This document shows positions 25,100 through 33,436 of a stretch of 60,777 nt of DNA, piece after piece (position 1 is the stretch's first letter; each line of letters opens with the position of its first letter). The notes under the pieces are model-generated. The model had not been told where the DNA came from and made no database searches. It saw nothing but the letters and a program-made list of their open reading frames with translations. Source of the stretch: Thiotrichales bacterium. GTDB lineage: Bacteria > Pseudomonadota > Gammaproteobacteria > Thiomicrospirales > Thiomicrospiraceae. Location of the stretch: positions 1-60,777 of the forward strand of contig JAFGXP010000049.1 in NCBI GenBank assembly GCA_016936535.1. Reading direction: 5' to 3'. A program made the position numbers and the translations under genes.

Positions 25100-26962
25100 A
25101 TGCCTCAGTATCGTTCCAAAACCAGTACCCACGGTCGCAATATGGCTGGCGCTCGAGCGCTATGGCGCGCCACGGGGATGCAAACGGAAGATTTCGGCAA
25201 GCCGATTATTGCCGTTGCCAATTCCTTTACCCAATTTGTACCAGGGCATGTACATTTAAAAGACATGGGGCAGTTGGTGGCGCGCATCATTGAACAATCA
25301 GGCGGGGTTGCTAAAGAATTCAATACAATTGCCGTGGACGATGGTATCGCGATGGGCCATGATGGCATGCTCTATTCCTTGCCTTCACGGGATTTGATTG
25401 CTGATTCCGTTGAATATATGTGTAATGCGCACTGTGCGGATGCTTTGGTTTGTATTTCCAACTGTGACAAAATCACTCCTGGAATGATGATGGCGGCCAT
25501 GCGCTTAAATATCCCCACCATTTTTGTTACTGGTGGGCCGATGGAGTCCGGTAAGGCGGTCCTGGGCGGCGAAGCGATTAAATTGGATTTGGTTGATGCG
25601 ATGGTGATGGCTGCGGATTCGCATTGTTCGGATAGCGATATTGAAGAAGTCGAAATTTCCGCCTGCCCAACTTGTGGTTCTTGCTCGGGTATGTTTACGG
25701 CCAACTCGATGAACTGTCTAGCCGAAGCCTTGGGTGTGGCGCTTCCAGGCAATGGCTCAACCTTGGCAACCCACGCTGACCGTAAGCATCTGTTTGAAGA
25801 AGCCGGACGGCGAATTGTTGAGCTTGCAAAACAATATTATGAGCAAGACGATGAATCGGTTCTACCGCGTTCGATTGCAACCTACCAGGCTTTTGAAAAT
25901 GCAATGGCGCTGGATGTGGCTATGGGAGGGTCAACCAATACGGTTCTGCACCTGTTGGCGATTGCCAAAGAAGCGCAAGTCAATTTTACGATGGCCGATA
26001 TGGATCGCATTTCACGGCAGATTCCCTGTCTGGTTAAGGTTGCGCCAAACTCTAAGATTTATCATATGGAGGATGTGCATCGTGCCGGCGGTATCATGCG
26101 CATTTTGGGAGAACTGGATCGTGGCGGTTTACTCAACCGAGATGTCAAAACGGTTCATGCCTCAAGCTTAGGCGCTGCCTTAGAGCTATGGGATATTCGT
26201 CGCACTGATGATCAAGCCGTACACACCTTTTTTAGAGCAGCCCCCGGTAATGTGCGTACAACCGAGGCATTTAGTCAAAGTAAGCGTTGGAAGTCGGTTG
26301 ACAGTGATCCGATAGAGGGCTGTATTCGAGATTTGGAGCACGCCTACACCAAAGAAGGGGGCTTGGCCGTACTCTATGGGAATATTGCTTTAGATGGTTG
26401 TATTGTCAAAACCGCTGGAGTAGATGAAGAAATTTTCAAATTCTCCGGTCCAGCGCGTATTTTTGAAAGCCAAGACGCTGCCGTTGCCGGCATTTTAAAT
26501 GATGAAGTGAAAGCCGGTGAAGTGGTGATTATTCGCTATGAAGGGCCAAAAGGCGGGCCGGGTATGCAGGAAATGCTCTACCCAACCAGCTATCTAAAAT
26601 CAAAAGGGTTAGGCAAGGCTTGCGCCCTGCTAACAGATGGGCGTTTTTCTGGCGGCACCTCAGGCCTGTCCATTGGTCACGCTTCACCAGAAGCAGCGGA
26701 AGGCGGCAACATCGGTTTGGTTGAAGAGGGCGATATGATTCATATCGATATCCCAAACCGTACTATCAATGTCCAGTTAACCGATGAGCAACTTGCGGAG
26801 CGTCGTCAGGCGATGGTGGCAAAAGGTCGTACCGCATGGCGCCCAGCGCAACCGCGCCAGCGTAAAATTACGGCGGCTCTGCGTGCCTATGCGGCTATGA
26901 CAACGAGCGCGGCTTTTGGGGCTGTGCGGAATGTTGATCAAATTGAACACCACAAGTATTAA
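25100..26962 (+). CDS. ilvD: Dihydroxy-acid dehydratase
   Basis: IlvD converts dihydroxy-isovalerate and dihydroxy-methylvalerate to the keto acids of valine and isoleucine. The 620-residue protein has the Fe-S cysteine blocks [15 protein letters not shown] and [11 protein letters not shown]. The start at 25100 (MPQYRSKTS) is chosen over an in-frame codon at 24974 because AGGAG at 25089-25093 lies six bases ahead and the N-terminus then matches the family. The extra upstream 42 codons would be unrelated sequence next to argA. It is monocistronic or joined to the TerB-like gene 15 bases downstream. The other ilv genes are 30 kb away. Confidence 0.95.
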   Translation: MPQYRSKTSTHGRNMAGARALWRATGMQTEDFGKPIIAVANSFTQFVPGHVHLKDMGQLVARIIEQSGGVAKEFNTIAVDDGIAMGHDGMLYSLPSRDLIADSVEYMCNAHCADALVCISNCDKITPGMMMAAMRLNIPTIFVTGGPMESGKAVLGGEAIKLDLVDAMVMAADSHCSDSDIEEVEISACPTCGSCSGMFTANSMNCLAEALGVALPGNGSTLATHADRKHLFEEAGRRIVELAKQYYEQDDESVLPRSIATYQAFENAMALDVAMGGSTNTVLHLLAIAKEAQVNFTMADMDRISRQIPCLVKVAPNSKIYHMEDVHRAGGIMRILGELDRGGLLNRDVKTVHASSLGAALELWDIRRTDDQAVHTFFRAAPGNVRTTEAFSQSKRWKSVDSDPIEGCIRDLEHAYTKEGGLAVLYGNIALDGCIVKTAGVDEEIFKFSGPARIFESQDAAVAGILNDEVKAGEVVIIRYEGPKGGPGMQEMLYPTSYLKSKGLGKACALLTDGRFSGGTSGLSIGHASPEAAEGGNIGLVEEGDMIHIDIPNRTINVQLTDEQLAERRQAMVAKGRTAWRPAQPRQRKITAALRAYAAMTTSAAFGAVRNVDQIEHHKY

Positions 26963-26977
26963 CCAAGGAGTGATTCC

Positions 26978-27382
26978 ATGTTTGCCGATCAATTAACTCA
27001 AGAACAGCGTCAAGCAGTGTTTGACCTTGCGGCTAACTTGGCTGCTGCGGACAACGAGATTTCTGATGAGGAGCTTCAATATCTTAAGGATTTTAGCCAA
27101 GCCTATAATATTGAGTTTGACCTTGATAAAGCCAACTTAGATATTCAAGCAGCCTTAAGTAAGCTTGATACGAAAAAAGCGCGAGTCATTACCTTACAAG
27201 AGCTGATTAAATTGTCCTATAAAGACGGTCATTTTGGCCGGGAGGAACAGGAAAAAGTGTTTTTATTTGCTCAAAAAATGGGCTTGAATAATACGGATTT
27301 CTTAATGCGAGTCGAAGCTTGGGTAAGACAGGGATTTGATTGGATTTATGAGGGTGAGCAGATGTTGGAGGAGGGTGAATAA
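26978..27382 (+). CDS. TerB-like (DjlA N-terminal-like) helical protein
   Basis: A 134-residue acidic, all-helical protein. The blocks LAANLAAADNEISDEELQYL and ELIKLSYKDGHFGREEQEKV give the repeated acidic D...E..EE pattern of TerB/TerB-like domains, which bind divalent metal and probably act as adaptors at the membrane. No signal peptide or membrane segment is present. It follows ilvD by 15 bases with an AAGGAG site and is ended by a clear terminator, so it shares the ilvD message. Tellurite resistance should not be assumed; most stand-alone TerB-like proteins have no proven role. Confidence 0.75.
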   Translation: MFADQLTQEQRQAVFDLAANLAAADNEISDEELQYLKDFSQAYNIEFDLDKANLDIQAALSKLDTKKARVITLQELIKLSYKDGHFGREEQEKVFLFAQKMGLNNTDFLMRVEAWVRQGFDWIYEGEQMLEEGE

Positions 27383-27412
27383 CCTTTCCAAGATTTTAGA
27401 CGAATCCTAGGG

Positions 27413-27435
27413 CCGGCATTTTGCCGGTTTTTTTT
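27413..27435 (+). terminator. Terminator of the ilvD-terB-like unit
   Basis: CCGGCA (27413-27418) and TGCCGG (27422-27427) form a six-base stem with a TTT loop, followed directly by eight T residues: a standard intrinsic terminator on the + strand. Confidence 0.9.
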
Positions 27436-27593
27436 ATGCATCCCACTTTTCAGTGCTGGAAACATTGCCGATAAAAAGAGATGTTTTCAGGTGTCGAACA
27501 CCAAAAAGCGATGTCTGGCTTTTTTAAGATGTCAAGTACGTTTCTTGTAGCATAAGTTTTTAAAAGAAAGTGAGAGTTTTGAGGCACATAAAA

Positions 27594-27617
27594 AAACCCA
27601 GCTAACTTGCTGGGTTT
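27594..27617 (-). terminator. Terminator of the sox operon
   Basis: AAACCCAGC (27594-27602) pairs with GCTGGGTTT (27609-27617). Read on the - strand it lies 22 bases after the soxA stop and is followed by a run of T, the expected end of soxXYZA. The stretch between this and the terminator at 27413 holds no gene I can support. Confidence 0.9.
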
Positions 27618-27638
27618 ATATGAGACTTGCTTCAAGAC

Positions 27639-28469
27639 TTACTGACGGTAGCCAGGCGCATTAATTTCTAAGCCATTAGAAGTATAGGCTTGGAAAAACT
27701 CTAGGTTACGGTATTCTTCACTTTGAGCTTTAAAGGGCTCAGCACGCATGTTTTGGTGACATCCACCATAACGACGGTGTAAGGTACCAAGTTCCTGCCA
27801 TTTGGCACGGAAAACTGGGAAGTGAGTTGTATGTCCTAATGCGGGTGATAATAGGTCGGCACGGGCATAACGGCCGGCATTATAAGCATGACATTTGGCG
27901 CAAGATAAGCCTAATTGACCAACAGGCTTGATAAACAGGTCACGACCTTTATTGTAAGCTTCTCGAGCCGCATCGCTCTCAATCTTAACAGCAACTTTTT
28001 CACCACGGGATTGGTAACCAAAATAAGCGCTTAAGTTGGCAATATCGCCTTTCTTATATTTAAAAGGTTCTAAGCCCGCTTCAGTACGACACAAATTGAT
28101 TGCCCACTCTAGGGTCACAACTTGCTTAGTTTTTTCATCAAAGTAAGGGTAATGCTGACGAACGTTGCTTGGGTCTTTTCCAAAACATTTTTCGTAAACG
28201 GCTTTATCTTTCTCGTACAGGGCTTGGCCCGCATCAATGGAATCAAGGTAGGGAGGGAACTCTTCAACGGCTTCCCACTGTGCGCGTTTATCCGCACTGT
28301 AGACATAGCCCCCGTCTTTATAATCTTCAAAAGCAATGTTTGGGCTTTTCGCTTTAAAGAATTCCACAAAATTTTGGCGATCTTTTTCGGGATCAACTGC
28401 AAGCACAGCGGGGCTGGTAGCAATTAATGTTACGCCAATCGCTAGGGCGCTCATCAATGTCTTTTTCAT
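27639..28469 (-). CDS. soxA: SoxA, c-type cytochrome subunit of the SoxAX complex
   Basis: SoxAX links thiosulfate oxidatively to the carrier SoxYZ in the periplasm. The 276-residue protein has a Sec signal peptide (about 1-24, cleavage after AVLA), a single haem site CAKCH (190-194), and the conserved RRYGGCHQNMRAEP whose Cys (about 237) is the haem-ligand/active-site cysteine that is modified to persulfide in characterised SoxA. An earlier cysteine pair (in EKCFG and NLCRT) stands where two-haem SoxA proteins have a second haem site, so this is the mono-haem type. It is last in soxXYZA, separated from soxZ by a 10-bp hairpin. Confidence 0.95.
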   Translation of the reverse strand: MKKTLMSALAIGVTLIATSPAVLAVDPEKDRQNFVEFFKAKSPNIAFEDYKDGGYVYSADKRAQWEAVEEFPPYLDSIDAGQALYEKDKAVYEKCFGKDPSNVRQHYPYFDEKTKQVVTLEWAINLCRTEAGLEPFKYKKGDIANLSAYFGYQSRGEKVAVKIESDAAREAYNKGRDLFIKPVGQLGLSCAKCHAYNAGRYARADLLSPALGHTTHFPVFRAKWQELGTLHRRYGGCHQNMRAEPFKAQSEEYRNLEFFQAYTSNGLEINAPGYRQ

Positions 28470-28517
28470 TCCAATCCTCCTAAGGAGAGCTTATTCTATT
28501 TTATTATTATTATGAAA

Positions 28518-28543
28518 GGGCACCTGTACAAGGACAGGTGCCC
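28518..28543 (-). promoter_or_regulatory. Hairpin between soxZ and soxA
   Basis: GGGCACCTGT (28518-28527) pairs exactly with ACAGGTGCCC (28534-28543) around six bases. On the - strand it follows the soxZ stop by 15 bases and is followed by TTTC and AT-rich sequence but no clean T-run. It may partly end transcription or protect the soxYZ message, giving less SoxA than SoxYZ; a terminator is possible too. Confidence 0.65.
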
Positions 28544-28558
28544 TTACTTCAAACTAGA

Positions 28559-28870
28559 TTATTTTAGTTTGATTGAATCTTCACCAGTTTCACCGGTGTT
28601 GTCTTTTAGAGTCACTTTGATTTCGTCGCCAGCGTTAGCTTTGACTTGGATCGCCATGTATGGGTTCTCAGAAACCGCACCAGACCATTGTGCATCGATT
28701 GCTTTAGTCCCGTTAACAGAGATTTCAACCATATCAATGTATTTTGCTGGGTAAGGCTTTCCAGTTGCCTTGTTCATACGGAAGCCAGATTCCATTGGGT
28801 GTTTAATTAGCGCTTTGATTTCAGCAACGCCATTCTTAGAGGCACCACGCATACGGATGTTAATAGCCAT
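28559..28870 (-). CDS. soxZ: SoxZ, sulfur-carrier complex subunit
   Basis: The 103-residue immunoglobulin-like partner of SoxY. NIRMRGASKNGVAEIKALIKHPMESG at the N-terminus and ...NPYMAIQVKANAGDEIKVTLKDNTG at the C-terminus are typical. SoxZ has no signal peptide of its own; it is exported with SoxY by the Tat system. It lies 55 bases after soxY on the - strand. No odd features. Confidence 0.95.
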   Translation of the reverse strand: MAINIRMRGASKNGVAEIKALIKHPMESGFRMNKATGKPYPAKYIDMVEISVNGTKAIDAQWSGAVSENPYMAIQVKANAGDEIKVTLKDNTGETGEDSIKLK

Positions 28871-28925
28871 AATTTTTCCTTTTAAAACAGTTTGAATTTA
28901 AAGTGTTGAACGACAGGGTCGGGAA

Positions 28926-29396
28926 TTAGCCGCCACAACCACCGATCGTTACTTTAACTTCTTGTTCAGCTTTCAATAGTTTGCCGCCAGCATTAACAAC
29001 TGCGATAACATTCATGGTTTCGCCCATTTTGATACGGGTAGAAACATAACCAACTGCTGCTGCGCCAAAAGAGTACTGACACACCATTGGCATTGGGTTT
29101 TTGCTTGCCATGATTGCGATTGATTCAACACCATCGATACCAGAAGCATCAACTGTAACAGGTGTTACCGCTCCGTTTTCAGCGATAGCAGGAGCAACCA
29201 ATTTGATGTCACCAGAAGCCGTTGTGCTTGCAGAACCAAATACCGCATTTAGTGCATCATCAGTTGTTTTTGATTCAAATGCTTTTTTGTTCCAATCCGC
29301 CGCAAGAACGGTAGATGGTGTTAGAAGACCAGCGTTAACAGCGATTGCTGCGGCACCAGTGGCTAGAGTACCTTTAAGGAAAGATCTACGTTTCAT
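28926..29396 (-). CDS. soxY: SoxY, sulfur-carrier protein
   Basis: The 156-residue protein begins with a twin-arginine signal (MKRRSFLKG...) and ends in the flexible swinging arm KVTIGGCGG, whose cysteine carries the covalently bound sulfur intermediates during thiosulfate oxidation. It forms a heterodimer with SoxZ in the periplasm, and the Tat signal exports the pair. Between soxX and soxZ on the - strand with short gaps. Length and both hallmarks match the family. Confidence 0.97.
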   Translation of the reverse strand: MKRRSFLKGTLATGAAAIAVNAGLLTPSTVLAADWNKKAFESKTTDDALNAVFGSASTTASGDIKLVAPAIAENGAVTPVTVDASGIDGVESIAIMASKNPMPMVCQYSFGAAAVGYVSTRIKMGETMNVIAVVNAGGKLLKAEQEVKVTIGGCGG

Positions 29397-29431
29397 AAGG
29401 TTTTAAACTCCCGGTTAAGGTTTAATAAAAT

Positions 29432-29791
29432 TTACAGCGTATAGATGTAATCTACGATTTTACGGATTTCGTCATCACTGAGGATGCCGTGTGATCCGAA
29501 TTCTGGCATCATGCTGTTTGGCACTTTCATTGCATCATCAGTGCCCCAGACTTTGTTGTACAGTTTTTGCTTGTCAGGGTAGCGTAATTTCATGGCAATC
29601 AATGCTGGACCAATGTTACCTGGTTGTGCACCATCACCGGCCATATGGCAAGCCAAGCAGTTTCCTTTAGAACGATCGAAGGCAAGTTTTTTACCTTCGG
29701 CCAGTTCGTCTGCCTGAACGCCAACTGATGCTGTCATTACGGTGCATGACATGGCGAAAGCCGTCAACAGTTGTTTCATTTTTGAATTCAT
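29432..29791 (-). CDS. soxX: SoxX, c-type cytochrome subunit of SoxAX
   Basis: A 119-residue periplasmic monohaem cytochrome with a signal peptide (about 1-27, ending VGVQA), haem site CLACH and a downstream NSMMPEFG providing the Met axial ligand. It accepts electrons from SoxA. First gene of the sox operon on the - strand; a GGAGGAGAA site precedes its ATG. Upstream, between this gene and the BepA-like gene, lie about 180 AT-rich bases that should hold the sox promoter; GAGCG...CGCTC around 29853-29866 is a small inverted repeat there. Confidence 0.95.
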   Translation of the reverse strand: MNSKMKQLLTAFAMSCTVMTASVGVQADELAEGKKLAFDRSKGNCLACHMAGDGAQPGNIGPALIAMKLRYPDKQKLYNKVWGTDDAMKVPNSMMPEFGSHGILSDDEIRKIVDYIYTL

Positions 29792-29974
29792 TATTCTTCT
29801 CCTCCAAAAGTGTCTTTCGACGTCCCATTTATATGTTGGGTTTTATATTTTTAGAGCGCTAACGCTCCTAGGTTTGTTAGCTTACTCAGTTACTTTGCAA
29901 ACGCAAGGATTTTAGCGGCGTTTGTTATAGTATTATTTAATCAAGTTGTAACATTTTTTTATGTTGTCGAATAG

Positions 29975-31477
29975 CTACTCCTCCTTGTTGTTTTTTTCAT
30001 CAAAGTTTTGCATGGAATTGAGTAAAAAGTAGTTGATTTCTCGTTCCAGCCCTGTATCCGCGCCCTGATTGGCTTGTTGGGCTTGTTCAAAATAATGCTT
30101 AGCACGACGTGAGTTACCGATCGCTAATTGCGCTTTTGCTTGGTAAAAATAAGCATAAGCTGTTTGTTTTTCAGTGGCCGCCAGTTCGGCCAACTGGTTG
30201 TTAATTTGGTATTGATTGCTCGTGTTTTCTTTGGCATTTTGTAAAATTTGCCTAGCTTTTTCGTTTTCTCCCAGCAGCTGCCAAAGTTCTGCATGGCGCA
30301 TGACGACCGCTAAGTTGTTTGGAAAGATCGCTTGCTGATAGTCCATCACTTTTTTAGCGACTCCGATGCCGTGTTCCCAAGTCTCGGAACGGTGATGAAT
30401 TTTTTTCATCTGTTTTAGCCGTTCGACAAGCAAGCTGCTGTAGAGCGGTTGGTCAAGGTTTTGCTCAGTTTGATCAATCAAGCAGGCGAGGTTTTTTGAG
30501 TCGCTCTTGAATGTTTCACTTGAAGGTGTAAAACGCTGTTTTAAATTCTCAAAGTAACATTGCTCGGCCGTCTTGAGTGAGCGCTTAGGTAGTTTCTCGA
30601 GTTGATTGTTTAGCGCGGCTAAGCGCAGTTTAATCAGGGTTAAGTCATTACTCTGTTTTGGTGCCTTTAAGGGTGGCATCACTTGGGCGCGGTTGGCGGC
30701 TGCCGCAAGGCGACTGTCGGTTACTGGGTGGGTGCGCAAAATTTCTGGAACTTGTTGCGCTTGAAACTGACTGGCTTTTGCGAGTCGTCCAAAAAAATCG
30801 GCCATCGCATGTGGGTCGTAACCCGATTCATGCAAAATTTTAATCCCAACGTTATCGGCCTCTGTTTCATGTTCACGAGAATTACGCAGTTGATCTTGTA
30901 AATTCATTCCCATGCCACCCATCAAGGTAGCCATGCCCGCATTTGGGTTGTACATGCCAACAAGGATTGCTGCTAATAGTGTTGCAAAACTTTGCAGATT
31001 GCCTTGCGTGCTGTTGTACTCATAACGGCGTGACAGGTGTTGTTGGGTAACGTGTGCGATTTCATGAGCCAATACGGAGGCCAGTTCAGCTTCATTTTTT
31101 ACTTCGCTTATCAGTCCAGTGTGAATCCCGATAACCCCATTAGGTCCTGCGAAAGCATTAATGCTCGAATCTTGAATTACATAAAAACTGAAGGGGCGAT
31201 TTTGCCCACTGTGGCTGGCGATTCGCTGGCCCAGTTGGCGAATGTAGTTAAGGGTTTCAGGATCTTGGTTTAAATTGACATCACTGATCAAAGATTGGGT
31301 AAACGCGTTGCCCAATCGCTGTTCGGTTCTTTGGTCATATTCAATCAAGTCCGGTGCGCCCAGGTCTGGCAGGGTTTGAGCGTATAACGCTTGGCTGCTT
31401 GCTAAACCTATCAGCACGCTGGAAAGGAGGGCGCAGAGACGCCATCGAACGCGGTTTACTGGAATCATGATGTTCAC
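29975..31477 (-). CDS. bepA: BepA-like periplasmic M48 metalloprotease with TPR region
   Basis: A 500-residue secreted protein: signal peptide (about 1-34, ending LYAQ), M48 zinc site HEIAH (about 137-141) with the third ligand in EHETEADNVG, then a C-terminal TPR-like helical region (about 300-480). BepA helps assemble or degrade outer-membrane proteins such as LptD with the BAM complex. The start is GTG at 31477, with AGGG five bases ahead; an internal ATG is three codons later. It precedes soxX on the same strand but the gap of 180 bases suggests separate promoters. Note that bamB lies elsewhere in this window. Confidence 0.88.
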   Translation of the reverse strand: MNIMIPVNRVRWRLCALLSSVLIGLASSQALYAQTLPDLGAPDLIEYDQRTEQRLGNAFTQSLISDVNLNQDPETLNYIRQLGQRIASHSGQNRPFSFYVIQDSSINAFAGPNGVIGIHTGLISEVKNEAELASVLAHEIAHVTQQHLSRRYEYNSTQGNLQSFATLLAAILVGMYNPNAGMATLMGGMGMNLQDQLRNSREHETEADNVGIKILHESGYDPHAMADFFGRLAKASQFQAQQVPEILRTHPVTDSRLAAAANRAQVMPPLKAPKQSNDLTLIKLRLAALNNQLEKLPKRSLKTAEQCYFENLKQRFTPSSETFKSDSKNLACLIDQTEQNLDQPLYSSLLVERLKQMKKIHHRSETWEHGIGVAKKVMDYQQAIFPNNLAVVMRHAELWQLLGENEKARQILQNAKENTSNQYQINNQLAELAATEKQTAYAYFYQAKAQLAIGNSRRAKHYFEQAQQANQGADTGLEREINYFLLNSMQNFDEKNNKEE

Positions 31478-31503
31478 GTGGTCCCTGAGGTGGTAAAAAC
31501 CAC

Positions 31504-31533
31504 ACTATAATAAATTGTTCTGCAAATTGTGAA
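31504..31533 (-). promoter_or_regulatory. Probable sigma-70 promoter of bepA
   Basis: On the - strand TTCACA (31533-31528) and TATAGT (31509-31504) are spaced by 18 bases, ending 27 bases before the GTG start. Motif match only. The rest of 31534-31721 shows no gene. Confidence 0.4.
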
Positions 31534-31721
31534 AGAACTGCACAATGTGGAAACCAGGTTGTGAAAATACGCTTTCAGTTTAGCTTTCCGATGTCATAAA
31601 AACCAAGAGCGGAAAATGAAGGGAGCCTGACTGCCGCAATCAATACTGAATGAATCCCTGAAATTCCTTTAAAACTGGATGAAAGGGCCTGTTAATTTTG
31701 CAAGGAAGGGAGAGTGAAACC

Positions 31722-31952
31722 ATGATGGAACTGGATTGCACCGCGCTGGCTTGTCCGATGCCAGTCATTAAACTCAAAAAAGCCCTCAGCCAATATCCTG
31801 AGCAGCAGGTTTTTTGCTTGAGTTTGCGTGATCGAGGCGGCTTGCGCGATATTCCGGCATTTTGTCAGCATCAGGGGTTAGGCTGTGAACTGGTATCTGA
31901 AGAGTCTGTGCTGGTATTTAAGGTGGTTCGGCCGATGGAGAGCCTTAAATGA
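31722..31952 (+). CDS. tusA: TusA family sulfurtransferase
   Basis: A 76-residue sulfur-carrier protein with the hallmark LACPMPVIKLKKAL: the Cys of the CPxP motif carries persulfide sulfur in the cytoplasm. The start at 31722 has GGAGAG seven bases ahead; an upstream in-frame TTG is ignored. The stop overlaps the dsrE2 start by four bases. In sulfur oxidisers, TusA passes sulfane sulfur together with DsrE-type proteins towards the Dsr or Hdr-like oxidation routes; in other bacteria TusA serves tRNA thiolation. The DsrE2 partner favours the sulfur-oxidation role. Confidence 0.9.
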   Translation: MMELDCTALACPMPVIKLKKALSQYPEQQVFCLSLRDRGGLRDIPAFCQHQGLGCELVSEESVLVFKVVRPMESLK

Positions 31953-32455
31953 GTGGGCGTTTGAGTATTATTCACTCCAAAGGAAGCTTGGATTGGGCTT
32001 ATCCAACCTTCATTTTGGCGAGTACAGCGGCGGCGATGGATCAGGAAGTTGAACTGTTCTTTACGATGTACGGACTGGAGTGCGTTCGGCATCATACTGA
32101 ACACCTAAGGGTTTCGCCTTTATCGAATCCCGCTATGCCCGTGCGTTTTCCGATTGGGCCTGCGGGTTTTCAGAAAGTGGATTGGCGTCCTTGGTTGCCC
32201 AATTTAGTTTTGAGCTTACCGGGTATGGAACGGCTCGCTACTTGGGGTTTTAAGCGGACATTGCAGCAGCAGGGACAGCTCCCTTTTGATGAGTTGCGGG
32301 CACTCTGCCTGGAGTTAGGGGTGCGTTTTACGGTTTGCCAAATGAGTGTGGATTTGATGGGATTGACTGAAAAAGATTTTATTGAGGGGGTGCAGTTTGC
32401 CGGTGCGGCCAGTTATCTTGCCGCCAGCCCTCAGCAACAAGCTTTGTTTGTCTAA
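31949..32455 (+). CDS. DsrE2-type (DsrE/DsrF/DrsH-like) sulfur-relay protein
   Basis: A 168-residue protein with the DsrE_2 core: ASTAAAMDQEVELFFTMYGL near residue 25 and the conserved cysteine segment FTVCQMSVDLMGL followed by EGVQFAGAASYL. The Cys of CQMS is the expected sulfur-binding residue. Known DsrE2 proteins of sulfur oxidisers exchange sulfane sulfur with TusA, and the two genes overlap by four bases here. A hydrophobic segment near PNLVLSLPGM may associate it with the membrane. No rhodanese gene is next to it, unlike the common rhd-tusA-dsrE2 order. Confidence 0.85.
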   Translation: MSGRLSIIHSKGSLDWAYPTFILASTAAAMDQEVELFFTMYGLECVRHHTEHLRVSPLSNPAMPVRFPIGPAGFQKVDWRPWLPNLVLSLPGMERLATWGFKRTLQQQGQLPFDELRALCLELGVRFTVCQMSVDLMGLTEKDFIEGVQFAGAASYLAASPQQQALFV

Positions 32456-32586
32456 TCTGTTATAAATACCGATTCGCATGCTGTCTGCGGAAAATCTGTT
32501 TGGTTGTTTCCATTCTTGGATAGAATAAGGCCTTTGCTAAAACCAGTTCGGGGTTTCCACCCTGTTGCTATTAATGATGAGTGTGT

Positions 32587-33426
32587 ATGAAAAAACCATT
32601 TGAAAACGGTATCTATTTATTGCCTAACTTGATGACCTCGGCAGCGTTGTTTGCTGGGTTTTATGCGGTAATTGCCGGCATGCAGGGGAATTTCGAGCAA
32701 GGTGCAATTGCGATTTTTGTGGCGATGGTTTTTGATGGCTTGGACGGACGAATCGCACGCATGACCAACTCGACCAGTGCCTTTGGTGCGGAATACGATA
32801 GTTTATCGGATATGGTTTCGTTTGGTTTAGCACCGGCGCTTTTAATGTATCAGTGGGCTTTGCAAGATTTTGGCAAGCTAGGCTGGCTGGCGGCCTTTAT
32901 TTATGCGGTGGCCGCGGCCTTAAGGCTCGCGCGCTTCAATACACAAGTTGGCATTGCCGATAAGCGTTATTTCCAGGGATTGCCTAGCCCAGCCGCAGCG
33001 GCCCTTCTGGCGGGCTTGGTGTGGATGGCGGAAAACGATCAGTTGCAACACGCTTTATTGGATGTATTTGCGCTATTTTTAACCGTTTTTGCGGGTTTGA
33101 TGATGGTCAGTAATTTCCGTTTTCATTCATTTAAAGAGCTGAATTTAAAAGGCAAGGTGCCGTTTATTACCTTGCTGGTGGGTGTTTTATTGTTGGTCAT
33201 TATCAGTCTCAAGCCGGCGATGATTTTGTTTGCCGTGTTGTTTGTATATGCCGTTTCTGGGCCGATCGTAACACTTTTTACCTTACGTCAGCGCCGCGAA
33301 GAGCGTCGTCTTCAGCGCGAGAGCGAGGAGAGCGCAAATTCCGATAGTGCGGCTGAAAATGCGGTTGATGAGATGAGCTTGAAAGATACCGTTGCAACCG
33401 ATGCTGCCAATCCAACAAAAAATTAA
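32587..33426 (+). CDS. pssA: CDP-diacylglycerol-serine O-phosphatidyltransferase
   Basis: An integral membrane enzyme of 279 residues making phosphatidylserine, the precursor of phosphatidylethanolamine. The CDP-alcohol phosphotransferase motif is complete: DGLDGRIAR...[10 protein letters not shown] (about residues 49-74). Several hydrophobic segments follow and a charged C-terminal tail (RRQREE-like, Ser/Asp/Ala-rich) ends the protein. The start at 32587 is the ATG after GTG-TGT. It lies 11 bases before leuA; pssA-leuA is a common gammaproteobacterial pair, but ilvBHC, often just upstream, is 22 kb away here. Confidence 0.95.
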   Translation: MKKPFENGIYLLPNLMTSAALFAGFYAVIAGMQGNFEQGAIAIFVAMVFDGLDGRIARMTNSTSAFGAEYDSLSDMVSFGLAPALLMYQWALQDFGKLGWLAAFIYAVAAALRLARFNTQVGIADKRYFQGLPSPAAAALLAGLVWMAENDQLQHALLDVFALFLTVFAGLMMVSNFRFHSFKELNLKGKVPFITLLVGVLLLVIISLKPAMILFAVLFVYAVSGPIVTLFTLRQRREERRLQRESEESANSDSAAENAVDEMSLKDTVATDAANPTKN

Positions 33427-33436
33427 GGACCCTTTT

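Noticed and set aside
27436-27593. Gene between the terB-like and sox terminators
   Set aside because: One - strand frame exists but lacks a ribosome site and overlaps the sox terminator; the region looks like spacer.
31490-31503. GTGGT-AAAA-ACCAC palindrome ahead of bepA
   Set aside because: Only five pairs; it could be chance in the leader of bepA and has no second copy.
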